From Lachnospiraceae bacterium (GTDB lineage: Bacteria > Bacillota > Clostridia > Lachnospirales > Lachnospiraceae), in assembly GCA_017934175.1 (NCBI GenBank), contig JAGBKB010000063.1, forward strand, positions 1 through 64,000: DNA of 64,000 bases, given 5' to 3'. Of the stretch, positions 1-7,644 are shown piece by piece. Both the position numbers and the translations under genes were made by a program. Under the pieces are notes generated by a model that saw nothing but the letters and a program-made list of their open reading frames with translations, searched no databases and was not told the DNA's origin. The number at the start of each line of letters is the position of its first letter. Position 1 is the stretch's first letter.

Positions 1-1263
1 ACAATTAATCAAACAGGTAAACCTGTTGATAAATTTGTATTTACTGCACAAACTAATCCTATAACTATTGATGGTAACGGAGGTAGTGCCAGTACAATAA
101 TAGTAAGCACAAAAAATGGAATTAATATTGATTTTACTGTAGGTTCTGCTCCTAATTGGATTGTTCCAATTAAAGGTTCGAATAATGTAAATTTTGCAAT
201 AGCTAAAAACTTTACTGAACAATCGAGGACTGCAACTATTGGTCTTACACAAAATGAAAGTGGAAATACAATTAGTTTAATTATAAATCAAAATGCATCT
301 GCTATTGAATTTAGTATTGATTCTACAGAAGATACATTTAGTGACGAAGCAACTGATGTAAGCCATACTGTTGTATCTACTGTAAATGGTATTGCTCAAG
401 AATATTCTGTAACTCCTAATGAAAGTTGGATTAATTATGATATTTTTGATACATTATTAAGAATTGGTGCTACTGAAAATACAAGTACTGAAACTCGTAT
501 AGGTACAGTTACTTTAACACAAAATGGTACAAATCGTACAATAACAATTACTATTACTCAATTAGGTAAACCTGTTCAAGACACTTATGTATTTGAAACA
601 GATAAATCTTCTATATCTATAGTTAAAGCTGGTGGAAGTCAAGAAGTTAATGTAACTTCTACTAAGAATGGTAGTAGATTTGCTGGACTTTCTATAACAA
701 ATCAACCTTTTTGGATTACTGTTGCTGAAATTCCTACAACTGATGGAATCAAGTATACATTTACTGCTGGTGAAAATACTTCTATTGGTACAAGAAGTGG
801 AAATATCACAATTAAACAAACAAGAAGTGATGGTACTGAAGTAACAAAGAATATTAATGTTAGTCAACCAGGTAAAACATTAAGTGTCACTAAAACAATA
901 TCTGATGCTTATGGAGAAACAAGTGGTGATTTAGGATATTTAGAAACTTTAAATGCAAACCCTAATACTTGGCAACCATACATAAATATTAGTGCTGTTA
1001 TTGATAGTTCTAATGTAGCTGCTATTGTAAAGAGTGTTACATTTGCTTCAGGACAAGTGGGTGTTGAAGAAAATTGGGCAACCGTATATAAAGGAATAAA
1101 TAACGGTCAAATAAGAATATCACGTAATGGTAACATACCTTCTCGAACATTTAATTTAAGATATAATGTTATTATTGAAATTCATGAAACAGCTTCTTCT
1201 ATAAGTGCTGTTGTTGAAACTCGTGAATTTTCGTTAGATTGGGCTTGGAATCCTAATACTTAA
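1..1263 (+). CDS. BACON-repeat tail protein, 3' part (5' end outside window)
   Basis: The reading frame is open from base 1 to the TAA at 1261-1263, giving 420 visible residues without a start. At least three immunoglobulin-like repeats of about 90-100 residues can be seen, at roughly residues 9-98, 99-190 and 191-295. Each has a conserved W-I (NWI, SWI, FWI) and ends in a threonine-rich strand such as GTVTLTQNG followed by TITITQ and a GKP linker. This is the pattern of BACON domains (Bacteroidetes-associated, carbohydrate/mucin binding), known from a tail protein of crAssphage. Residues 296-420 form a different C-terminal domain ending in SLDWAWNPNT. The likely role is adhesion of the virion to glycans (inference). 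A strong terminator follows 38 bp downstream, so this gene ends a transcription unit. Confidence 0.8.
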   Translation, partial: TINQTGKPVDKFVFTAQTNPITIDGNGGSASTIIVSTKNGINIDFTVGSAPNWIVPIKGSNNVNFAIAKNFTEQSRTATIGLTQNESGNTISLIINQNASAIEFSIDSTEDTFSDEATDVSHTVVSTVNGIAQEYSVTPNESWINYDIFDTLLRIGATENTSTETRIGTVTLTQNGTNRTITITITQLGKPVQDTYVFETDKSSISIVKAGGSQEVNVTSTKNGSRFAGLSITNQPFWITVAEIPTTDGIKYTFTAGENTSIGTRSGNITIKQTRSDGTEVTKNINVSQPGKTLSVTKTISDAYGETSGDLGYLETLNANPNTWQPYINISAVIDSSNVAAIVKSVTFASGQVGVEENWATVYKGINNGQIRISRNGNIPSRTFNLRYNVIIEIHETASSISAVVETREFSLDWAWNPNT

Positions 1264-1301
1264 TACTGGAATTAATTACATTTATTTGTAATATGGTACA
1301 T

Positions 1302-1343
1302 AGCCTTGTGGTGAATTTCACTTTATCACAAGGCTTTTTTCTT
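1302..1343 (+). terminator. Rho-independent terminator after the BACON gene
   Basis: Perfect 9-bp stem AGCCTTGTG (1302-1310) with CACAAGGCT (1327-1335), followed directly by a T-rich run TTTTTTCTTTT. It lies between the BACON gene and the next transcription unit. Confidence 0.85.
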
Positions 1344-1349
1344 TTAAAG

Positions 1350-1371
1350 TTTAACAAATTAACATATATAA
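1350..1371 (+). promoter_or_regulatory. Candidate late promoter motif
   Basis: TTTAACAAATTAA (1350-1362) is followed by ATATATAA (1364-1371) just before the ATG at 1376. The same 13-mer followed by GATATAA recurs at 6012-6032, upstream of another late gene start. It does not match the host TTTG/TAnnTTTG promoter, so a phage-specific late promoter is the favoured reading (inference). Confidence 0.4.
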
Positions 1372-1375
1372 AATT

Positions 1376-1588
1376 ATGGAAAATTTTAAAACTATTGGTT
1401 ACTTTTTTGCTTTGTTTGCTTATGTTGTTGCTATTATTCTTGGAATAATTTTTGCAATAATTGCTAAGCAATGGATTCAATTAGTTGCTGTAATTGTTCT
1501 TGCAGTATTTGGGTTCTTTAAAGCTAAAGATATGTATAAATATTTAACTCGCGCTTATGGAACAAATAATGGAAATAATAACAAATAA
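1376..1588 (+). CDS. Small membrane protein, possible holin or spanin-like
   Basis: This 70-residue protein has two hydrophobic segments, at about residues 8-28 (FFALFAYVVAIILGIIFAII) and 32-48 (WIQLVAVIVLAVFGFF), and a short hydrophilic tail ending NNGNNNK. I do not recognise the family. Position after the tail gene, small size and membrane segments fit a lysis or envelope function, such as a holin subunit working with the next gene, but this is inference only. The start is the ATG in AAATTATGG, the start context preferred throughout this genome. The 3' end overlaps the next gene by 32 bp, implying translational coupling. Confidence 0.65.
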   Translation: MENFKTIGYFFALFAYVVAIILGIIFAIIAKQWIQLVAVIVLAVFGFFKAKDMYKYLTRAYGTNNGNNNK

Positions 1589-1859
1589 CTTTGATTTTGG
1601 TGTTATTTTTTCTATAAATGTTTTAGTCTATTTATTTATTAAAATGACTGAATCTATATTTCCAAATGTAAGTAAAATTAAATGGTATAAAATTGTTTGT
1701 ACTATTATAATTGGTGTTATATTTGGAATAGTTTATAAAGAAATATCCAATATTGAAATAACTACACTTATTAATTCTTGTATTTGTGCTCCAGTTATTT
1801 GGGATTGGGTTCTTAAACCTATTTTACAAAAATTTAAAGTAGATTATAAAGATGATTAA
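1557..1859 (+). CDS. Putative holin-like membrane protein
   Basis: 100 residues with three hydrophobic stretches: about 15-30 (FGVIFSINVLVYLFI), 44-62 (YKIVCTIIIGVIFGIVY) and a weaker one near 73-86 (SCICAPVIWDWVL). The tail is basic and acidic (KFKVDYKDD). Size and topology resemble class I or II phage holins. No family motif is certain. Two in-frame starts are possible, ATG at 1557 and ATG at 1569 (MEIITNN...); dual starts are known in some holins, but this may simply be chance. It overlaps the gene before (32 bp) and after (8 bp), so the three genes form one translation-coupled cassette. Confidence 0.55.
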   Translation: MEQIMEIITNNFDFGVIFSINVLVYLFIKMTESIFPNVSKIKWYKIVCTIIIGVIFGIVYKEISNIEITTLINSCICAPVIWDWVLKPILQKFKVDYKDD

Positions 1860-2613
1860 AAGATTAGTTAATAAAATACTCAAGAGCATTAATAATTTAC
1901 CCGCTCAATATAAAGTAGCTTTAGCTCGTATTTTAACGGGTATTATGGAAAGTATTATGGCTCTTGAAGAAAATAAAGTAGATAAACAAGAAGGAAAAGA
2001 ACTTTCTTCTAATGATTTTACCGATGAATTAAAAGATAAAGTAGAATCTATTGATGAACTTAAAGATAAACTCGATGGTATAGAAGAAGGTGCTCAAAAG
2101 AATGTTCATTCTGATTGGGAAGCTACTGATGGTGATGCACTTATATTACATAAACCAATTCTCGATGTTTATCCAGATTCTGCGGAATGGGATTCTGTTA
2201 ATCATAAAATAATTTTTAAACATCAAGATACTGAACTTCCTGATATGGAAATCGATGGTGCTGATTTCATTAAAGATGGTATGGTTGAAGATGTACAAAT
2301 TGTTGATGGCAATCTTGTTATTACATTCAATATAGACCATGGTCTTGAGCCAATTTCTATCCCCCTTAGTGAAATATTTAATCCTGAGAATTATTACACC
2401 AAAGAGGATATTAATCATAAATTTTATACCAAAGAACATATAGATACTACTCATTATACTAAAGAACAAACTGATATTAAATTTGTAGAAAAAGTTCCTG
2501 GTAAAGATTTAAGTTCTAATGATTTTACAGATAAACTTAAAGAAAAGCTTGAAAATTTAGAAATACTTGAAGGTATTACAAATGAAGAAATCGACGAATT
2601 AATTGAAGATTAA
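1852..2613 (+). CDS. Tail-fibre-associated protein
   Basis: 253 residues. The N-terminus is helical and basic (MIKRLVNKILKSINNL), followed by two related segments ELSSNDFTDELKDKV (about 52) and DLSSNDFTDKLKEKL (about 219). Between them lies a central domain with the phrase SDWEATDGDALILHKP, which is typical of phage fibre proteins and recurs in the next gene as SDWNETDSSKPAYIKNKP. Residues about 180-210 hold a threefold YTKE repeat (YYTKEDINH, FYTKEHIDT, HYTKEQTDI), likely a trimeric coiled segment. The inferred role is a fibre base or adaptor in the virion. It is coupled to the following fibre gene, whose ATG begins 1 bp after this stop. Confidence 0.65.
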   Translation: MIKRLVNKILKSINNLPAQYKVALARILTGIMESIMALEENKVDKQEGKELSSNDFTDELKDKVESIDELKDKLDGIEEGAQKNVHSDWEATDGDALILHKPILDVYPDSAEWDSVNHKIIFKHQDTELPDMEIDGADFIKDGMVEDVQIVDGNLVITFNIDHGLEPISIPLSEIFNPENYYTKEDINHKFYTKEHIDTTHYTKEQTDIKFVEKVPGKDLSSNDFTDKLKEKLENLEILEGITNEEIDELIED

Positions 2614-2614
2614 T

Positions 2615-4747
2615 ATGGATAAGTTACAAAAAATTGTTAGGGGTTCTAATATAAAACATATATTAGATTCATTTTTTTATAAATATATAAAAAAGCATTT
2701 TAATCAAGTTCATTCTCAAGATTATATTGAATCTGATTTAGCTGATAATATTGGTTCTGCTGCTAAATATATTAAAATTGCCAACGGTCAACATATTGAA
2801 ACTTTTCTTAAACGATTAATTAATGAAGGTCTTGGTGATGCTAATTCTTATGTTGGCCTTAAAATTGAAGTATTAGCAAATGATAAAGTTTATTCTGGTA
2901 TAGTTGAAATTGTTCAAATCAATACTAATAATATTGTACTTCGACCTAAAGAAGCTTTTGGTGAATTTATTCAAACGCCTGCAACTGTTAGACTTTATGT
3001 TGCCCCATTACTTACAAGTAATGCACAAGCATCTATTATTTACAATAGTATTGTAACATCAGATTCTAAATATAATTTTATTCTTGGTGAAAGAAATATT
3101 CATAAAGGGGAAGATAATGTTTGGATTTTTGGTAAAAACAATGTTAGTAGAGAAAGTAATCATAATTCTTTAATAGATGGATATAATAATGATGTTGATT
3201 CTTATGGTAACTTAGTTATTGGTGATAATAATAAACATCGTTCTTATTATGGTGCAACTATTGGCCAAAAAAATAAAAATTTTAAAAAAAATAGTTTTCT
3301 TTTTGGTGAAGGACATGATAATGGAAATGGTGCTCAATATGGAATTGCTTTTGGTAAATATAGTAAATTAAAAGCAGATACTTTATTTGCAATAGGTGAT
3401 GGAATTAATGAAAGTAATCGTCATAATTTATTTGAACTTAAAGTTGGTGGTGAAATATTAGATAAAGATGGTAATGATATTAGAAAGAGTGGTAGTCAAG
3501 TTCAGTCTGATTGGAATGAAACTGATAGTTCAAAACCTGCTTATATTAAAAATAAACCTAATATAAGTTCTGTTCCTATGACTGAAATTACTTGGAGTGC
3601 TCTTAAAACTCTTAGAGATACAAGTAAACTTATTCCTGGTATGCAATATAGAATTACTGATTATATTACAATTACTGTTCAAGAAAATACTCGAAGTGCA
3701 GGATATCAATTTGATGTAATTGTTGTTGCTGATAGTACAAATAAACTTAATGAAAATGCAAGAGCTTGTTTACATGAAGGAGATACTCATTTTGTTCATC
3801 ATAACTTAGAAGCTTGGCAACTTAAATATAGTTTAGATAATAATATTGATAAATTTGCTTGGGTAGATGGTAATGGTAAAGGTGTTATTTATTGGATGAA
3901 AGATGAATATGATAATGAATGTGGATATGATTTTAAAAATATAAAATTTAAAAGATATAGGATTACTGAGTGTGAAAAATGTAATGATTTAGTGGGATGT
4001 TGGGCAATAGAGTCTAATGATATTTATGTTGTTGGTGATTCAAGTTTTTATTTTTTAACATTTTCTGCTGAAAATAAATTAGGTAATAATAATATTATTA
4101 AACCTCTTATAGTATATGGCAAACAATATCTTAATAATATTGTAATAATTGGTAATAGCGCTACAAATAATGTTTTTGATAATAATTGTCAAAATAATAC
4201 TTTAATGTCAAATTGTTTTAATAATATTTTTGGTCCTAATTGCAATGAAAATGTTTTAAATTCAGATTGTAGAAATAATATTTTAGGGCCTTATTGTACA
4301 AATAATTGTTTTGCACAAAAATGTGATACAAATACTCTTAAAGGTAGATGTAATAATAATGTTTTTGGAATATCTTGCAATAGTAATATATTTGGATATT
4401 ATTCTAATTATAATGTTTTAGGATATGATTGTGATAGTAATATTCTTAGATGTTATTGTTCAAATAATAAATTTTATTATCAAGCTTATAATAATATTCT
4501 TGAAAATAAATGTACTAATATAGAAATAGAAGCAAGTCATGTATTTTATATAGTTGTTGAAAGTGGTAATGCATTTATTAAAATAACTTCTACTGCTACA
4601 ACAAGTTTATCACGACCTATTCGAAATATTAAAATAGCACAAGGTGTTAATAATACAGGAACATATAAAATTATATCTCATAATACTATTAATGATAATT
4701 TCCAGACAATTTATAAACCAATTAATTCACAAGAAATAGAAATATAA
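2615..4747 (+). CDS. Tail fibre / receptor-binding protein with nonapeptide beta-helix
   Basis: 710 residues from the ATG at 2615, one base after the upstream stop. Residues about 140-270 carry short repeats around LGERN, FGKNN, DGYNN, GDNNK and FGEGHDN, resembling the head repeats of trimeric adhesins. The fibre phrase QSDWNETDSSKPAYIKNKP lies at about residue 300. Residues about 515-640 are a run of about 13 nine-residue repeats with a regular Cys and Asn (see the repeat entry), most simply a parallel beta-helix. The C-terminus (about 645-710) is a separate domain. Placement beside a fibre protein and downstream of BACON repeats supports a receptor-binding role in the virion tail. The family of the C-terminal domain is not recognised. 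Confidence 0.7.
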   Translation: MDKLQKIVRGSNIKHILDSFFYKYIKKHFNQVHSQDYIESDLADNIGSAAKYIKIANGQHIETFLKRLINEGLGDANSYVGLKIEVLANDKVYSGIVEIVQINTNNIVLRPKEAFGEFIQTPATVRLYVAPLLTSNAQASIIYNSIVTSDSKYNFILGERNIHKGEDNVWIFGKNNVSRESNHNSLIDGYNNDVDSYGNLVIGDNNKHRSYYGATIGQKNKNFKKNSFLFGEGHDNGNGAQYGIAFGKYSKLKADTLFAIGDGINESNRHNLFELKVGGEILDKDGNDIRKSGSQVQSDWNETDSSKPAYIKNKPNISSVPMTEITWSALKTLRDTSKLIPGMQYRITDYITITVQENTRSAGYQFDVIVVADSTNKLNENARACLHEGDTHFVHHNLEAWQLKYSLDNNIDKFAWVDGNGKGVIYWMKDEYDNECGYDFKNIKFKRYRITECEKCNDLVGCWAIESNDIYVVGDSSFYFLTFSAENKLGNNNIIKPLIVYGKQYLNNIVIIGNSATNNVFDNNCQNNTLMSNCFNNIFGPNCNENVLNSDCRNNILGPYCTNNCFAQKCDTNTLKGRCNNNVFGISCNSNIFGYYSNYNVLGYDCDSNILRCYCSNNKFYYQAYNNILENKCTNIEIEASHVFYIVVESGNAFIKITSTATTSLSRPIRNIKIAQGVNNTGTYKIISHNTINDNFQTIYKPINSQEIEI
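4157..4534 (+). repeat. 27-bp coding repeat: nonapeptide C-x-x-N-x-(F/I/L) ladder
   Basis: About 13 consecutive nine-residue units of form x-C-x-x-N-x-(FIL)-x-x inside the fibre gene, for example NCFNNIFGP, NCNENVLNS, DCRNNILGP, YCTNNCFAQ, KCDTNTLKG, RCNNNVFGI, SCNSNIFGY. Two units lack the Cys (YSNYNVLGY, QAYNNILEN). The DNA has diverged between units, so protein-level constraint rather than recent duplication maintains the pattern. Confidence 0.85.
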
Positions 4748-4751
4748 AATT

Positions 4752-4952
4752 ATGAAACAAATAACAGATACAATTTATAGAGCTGATGAAGGATGCTTTA
4801 TTGTAAGAAAAGTAGACAATTTTATAATGGGTGAAGATATTGATTTGGGTTCTACTGATTCAATTGATAACTATAAAGACGAACCTTATACTGAAGAATC
4901 CTATAAAGCATTTTATGAATCACTTAATATAGAGATTCCTGAAAAAATATAA
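4752..4952 (+). CDS. Small conserved-looking protein of unknown function
   Basis: 66 residues, acidic, with no membrane segment: begins MKQITDTIYRADEGCFIVRK and continues with MGEDIDLGSTDSIDNY. I do not recognise a characterised family. It lies 4 bp after the fibre gene in the same operon and starts in AAATTATG context. A fibre-assembly or chaperone role is conceivable from its position but nothing in the sequence shows it. Confidence 0.6.
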   Translation: MKQITDTIYRADEGCFIVRKVDNFIMGEDIDLGSTDSIDNYKDEPYTEESYKAFYESLNIEIPEKI

Positions 4953-4956
4953 TATT

Positions 4957-5100
4957 ATGAAGAAAAGAGTTAAGAAAAAGACTAAACCAAATACTAATAA
5001 CATCAATGGTGATAATTTAAGAAATAATACAGGCAGACCTTGGCCTTTAACTCCTAAAGCTGGAATTACTTTAAATCGTCGTCGTTATCGCAAAATGTAA
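4957..5100 (+). CDS. 47-residue very basic protein
   Basis: A short gene (ATG 4957, TAA 5098) beginning MKKRVKKKTKPN and ending NRRRYRKM; 16 of 47 residues are Lys or Arg. The start context ATATTATG matches its neighbours and it sits 4 bp after the previous stop. The first seven residues are identical to those of the 125-residue protein at 12846 and resemble the start (MVKRVRR) of the 921-residue cargo protein at 13226. That suggests a shared virion or nucleic-acid targeting signal (inference). Function unknown. Confidence 0.6.
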   Translation: MKKRVKKKTKPNTNNINGDNLRNNTGRPWPLTPKAGITLNRRRYRKM

Positions 5101-5159
5101 AGTTTGTTAGTGTTGGGGTGGTAGCTATTATTGTTACTACCCCTTTAATTGTTATAGCT

Positions 5160-5579
5160 ATGCATAGAGAAAATTTTACAGCTTATGAAACTATGCCTGA
5201 GGATTTAGCTGTTTATCTAAGTCAAAACGGGCCTCATTTTAATAAATATGCTTTTGAATTTGCTGTTTCTAATATGTATAAAGAATCAGCATCTGGTAAA
5301 GAAGAAGAAATAGTACCTTATACTAAAAATAAAGTTGACGAACTTTTAAAAACTTATGGTATAAAACTTAAACATAATCATCTTTATGATGCAGCTTATG
5401 TTGCTACAATGTGTAAAGCTGACTATCTTGGTCATAGTATTCCTACTGAAGAATATCTTGTAAAATATATTAAAGATACTTTAGATGACCCTGATGGTGC
5501 TGAAGGTCTTACATTTAATCGTTGGATTGCAGATATGAAATGGCTCGGAATACCAATTCCGTGGGAAGAGTTCTTATGA
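5160..5579 (+). CDS. Hypothetical protein in the structural operon
   Basis: 139 residues from ATG 5160 (MHRENFTAYETMPEDL). A GTG at 5118 would add 14 hydrophobic residues, but it lies inside an 11-bp stem-loop (about 5115-5144), so the ATG is preferred; if the GTG is used the extension could act as a membrane anchor. The body is helical and soluble, with the segments NHLYDAAYVATMCKADYLG and LDDPDGAEGLTFNRWIADM and a C-terminus WEEFL. I believe similar proteins recur next to crAss-like structural genes, but no function is known to me. The stop overlaps the next start (ATGA). Confidence 0.6.
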   Translation: MHRENFTAYETMPEDLAVYLSQNGPHFNKYAFEFAVSNMYKESASGKEEEIVPYTKNKVDELLKTYGIKLKHNHLYDAAYVATMCKADYLGHSIPTEEYLVKYIKDTLDDPDGAEGLTFNRWIADMKWLGIPIPWEEFL

Positions 5580-5956
5580 TTAAGAAAATATTTAACATTG
5601 ATAATAAATGGAAGGTTATAGTCTATTATAATATAGATTATAACCTTTTTGAGTATATAGCGGATGATATTCGTAATTTAGGAGTTAGTGATAAATCCAT
5701 TTATAGAATATATAAAATGATGAGTAGTGGTAGAGCTAAAGCAGTTACTATCAGCTCCCTCGTAAAGAAATGCAGTATTGTTGGTTTTAATCATGCTAAA
5801 TCTGATTATGATTTAATCAATTCTATTGCTCATGAAGCAGTTCATGTAATGGAGGCTATACTTAATTATTATAAAGTTGATATTACAGGTGAACCTCCAG
5901 CATATACTATTGGTCATTTAGTTCAGATAATGATGCAGCCGTTGGCATTGATTTAG
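5576..5956 (+). CDS. Small HExxH (zincin-like) protein, possibly with altered C-terminus
   Basis: 126 residues, ATG 5576 overlapping the upstream TGA. Residues 82-95 contain IAHEAVHVMEAI, with the HExxH motif at H86-E87-H90, and then GEPPAY. HExxH followed by G-E-x-x-A-Y is a pattern I associate with small Bacteroidota phage metalloprotease-like proteins; catalysis is unproven. The last ten codons use CAG, CCG and TTG, which are rare here, and end at TAG. In the -1 frame from base 5917 the codons look native and run to a TGA at 5974, so a frameshift may have truncated the protein (see findings). Confidence 0.6.
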   Translation: MIKKIFNIDNKWKVIVYYNIDYNLFEYIADDIRNLGVSDKSIYRIYKMMSSGRAKAVTISSLVKKCSIVGFNHAKSDYDLINSIAHEAVHVMEAILNYYKVDITGEPPAYTIGHLVQIMMQPLALI

Positions 5957-6011
5957 CATATTATAAAGAAATTTGAAAAATTATTTGCAAAATCCAAATA
6001 TTGTTATTACT

Positions 6012-6037
6012 TTTAACAAATTAATAGATATAATGTT
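6012..6037 (+). promoter_or_regulatory. Candidate late promoter motif, second copy
   Basis: TTTAACAAATTAA (6012-6024) is followed by GATATAA, matching the motif at 1350-1371. It sits in a 120-bp non-coding gap after the zincin-like gene, about 50 bp upstream of the ring-protein gene start at 6077. Confidence 0.4.
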
Positions 6038-6076
6038 AGTAAACCTTATGTTTATAAATATAAACCAATTTTTGAT

Positions 6077-6751
6077 ATGGCTTCAATTAATCAATTAGTG
6101 TCAGAAATTGCTCATAGTTTACAACAAGCCGATAGTGTTCCTGTTCGTAGAGCTATTAGGCTTGCTGTTATTCATAGTCGTAATCAACTTATACGACAAA
6201 GTTTTGAGCAACATCGTTATGCAGATAAAAGTTTACAACAAGCTTTTAGAATTACTCTTATTGATATACCCGATGGTGATATTCCTGATACTCAAAGGTT
6301 TAATCTTCCTAAAATGAAAAGGAGTTCTCAAAGAGTTCCTCGTCCTACAAGATTAAATCAAGATTTACCTTTTCTTTCTGTTCGTACTGTTGGAATGAAA
6401 AATCCTGTTGAAATTCCTTATGTTAAGACTGCTTCTCAAAAGTTTTACAAAGTTCTTCCTGGATTTTGTCCTTCTTTAGAGTATGATTATATTAATCAAT
6501 ATCTTTATATTAATTTACAAAATAGTCCTGAGTTAATTCAATTAGGAGCTGTTATAGTTGAAGCTCCTTTTGAGAATCCTTTTGAAATATCTGAAGAACA
6601 TGTTGAAGGTGTTAACAATTATTCTGATGATGATGAATTTATGATTGCTGAAGATATGATTGGTAATATTAAGAAGCTTGTTCTTGAAACTTGGAATCCT
6701 GAGGTTATTAGAGAAACCAATGAAGTTCCTACACAAAATTTGGTTAAATAA
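6077..6751 (+). CDS. Ring/neck structural protein (crAss-like)
   Basis: 224 residues. The N-terminus (MASINQLVSEIAHSLQQADS, then PVRRAIRLAVIHSRNQLIR) is a helical segment resembling, from memory, the conserved neck or ring proteins of crAss-like phages that lie just before the muzzle gene. The middle has beta-rich text (FRITLIDIPDGDIPDTQRF) and SLEYDYINQYLYINL. No enzymatic motif is present. Gene order (this gene, two others, then a ~1,400-residue protein) matches the tail-ring cluster of those phages. Its TAA overlaps the next ATG by one base. Confidence 0.55.
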   Translation: MASINQLVSEIAHSLQQADSVPVRRAIRLAVIHSRNQLIRQSFEQHRYADKSLQQAFRITLIDIPDGDIPDTQRFNLPKMKRSSQRVPRPTRLNQDLPFLSVRTVGMKNPVEIPYVKTASQKFYKVLPGFCPSLEYDYINQYLYINLQNSPELIQLGAVIVEAPFENPFEISEEHVEGVNNYSDDDEFMIAEDMIGNIKKLVLETWNPEVIRETNEVPTQNLVK

Positions 6752-7644
6752 TGCAAGCTCCAGCCGCAGATATAAACATAAGAGATAATTATCTCTCTTT
6801 TCATCATAAAAGTATTTATGAATATAATATACTTGAAAAGAAATTAAAAAGGCTTAATGATGCTAAAGAAGAAGTATGGAAAACTTTACTCCCCCGTAAA
6901 GAAGATATACTTGAACAATTTAAGTTTACTATTTCCGATAATGTTGATTATATTAAACTTGGTGAGAAACTGTCTAAAGAATTTCGTATAAAAGATGATA
7001 GTAATAGACGAGAACTTTTAATATTACTTGTTAAATATTGTTCTATAATCACTAATATTAACAATACTCAAAAAGAGTTTGAGCTTGCTGATAAAAAACG
7101 CAATCTTAATTTTAGTGATTATAGATATTTTGTTTTCAAGTATTATTCAAAAGTTCATAAGTTTCTTTTAGAGGGGAAAGCCTATCGCTACAATGGTGGT
7201 ATTGGTACTTTGTATATTGATAGAATACAAATTAAAAGTGAAGGTAAGAAAATTGATTTTCACAAAACTAAACTTCGTAAAGAAGAATTGCTTAAGCAAG
7301 GTGTTAAACTATATAACAAACAAGATGCGGCTAAAGCTGAACTTCTTGGAATACCTTATGATGGTGTTGATTATAGAGTTTGGCTTAGGGCTCCAGCTTA
7401 TTATAGTCTTAAGTTTGTACATTCAAAATATTTTGGTAGAAGTTATGACTTTACTCCTATAAGTTATATTCATCAAAAATATAGAGATTATACTCAAGAC
7501 CAACTTGCTTTAGAAGTTTGTGAAAATAATGAAGATATTTATGACCTTCAAGTAGATTTAAGAACTAAAATTACAATATATCTTAAAAGAAATCCTGAAA
7601 GATATATTAATTTTCAAAGAGACATTAATGATAAAGACGAATAA
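6751..7644 (+). CDS. Structural-cluster protein of unknown function
   Basis: 297 residues, mostly helical and charged, without membrane segments or known catalytic motifs. It starts MQAPAADINIRDNYLSFHHK and has a Tyr-rich middle part (DYRYFVFKYYSKVHKF). The gene overlaps its neighbours by one base at each end (TAATG type), so it is co-translated with two likely ring proteins. That context suggests a virion neck, tail or assembly component (inference). Confidence 0.55.
   Translation: MQAPAADINIRDNYLSFHHKSIYEYNILEKKLKRLNDAKEEVWKTLLPRKEDILEQFKFTISDNVDYIKLGEKLSKEFRIKDDSNRRELLILLVKYCSIITNINNTQKEFELADKKRNLNFSDYRYFVFKYYSKVHKFLLEGKAYRYNGGIGTLYIDRIQIKSEGKKIDFHKTKLRKEELLKQGVKLYNKQDAAKAELLGIPYDGVDYRVWLRAPAYYSLKFVHSKYFGRSYDFTPISYIHQKYRDYTQDQLALEVCENNEDIYDLQVDLRTKITIYLKRNPERYINFQRDINDKDE

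Noticed and set aside
2146..2469. Long open frames opposite the late genes
   Set aside because: They arise from the AT-rich, TTA-rich antisense of real genes; they have no start context, and no conserved-looking text.
5118..5159. GTG start giving a hydrophobic extension of the gene at 5160
   Set aside because: The GTG lies in a stem-loop and an ordinary ATG follows at 5160; kept only as an alternative.
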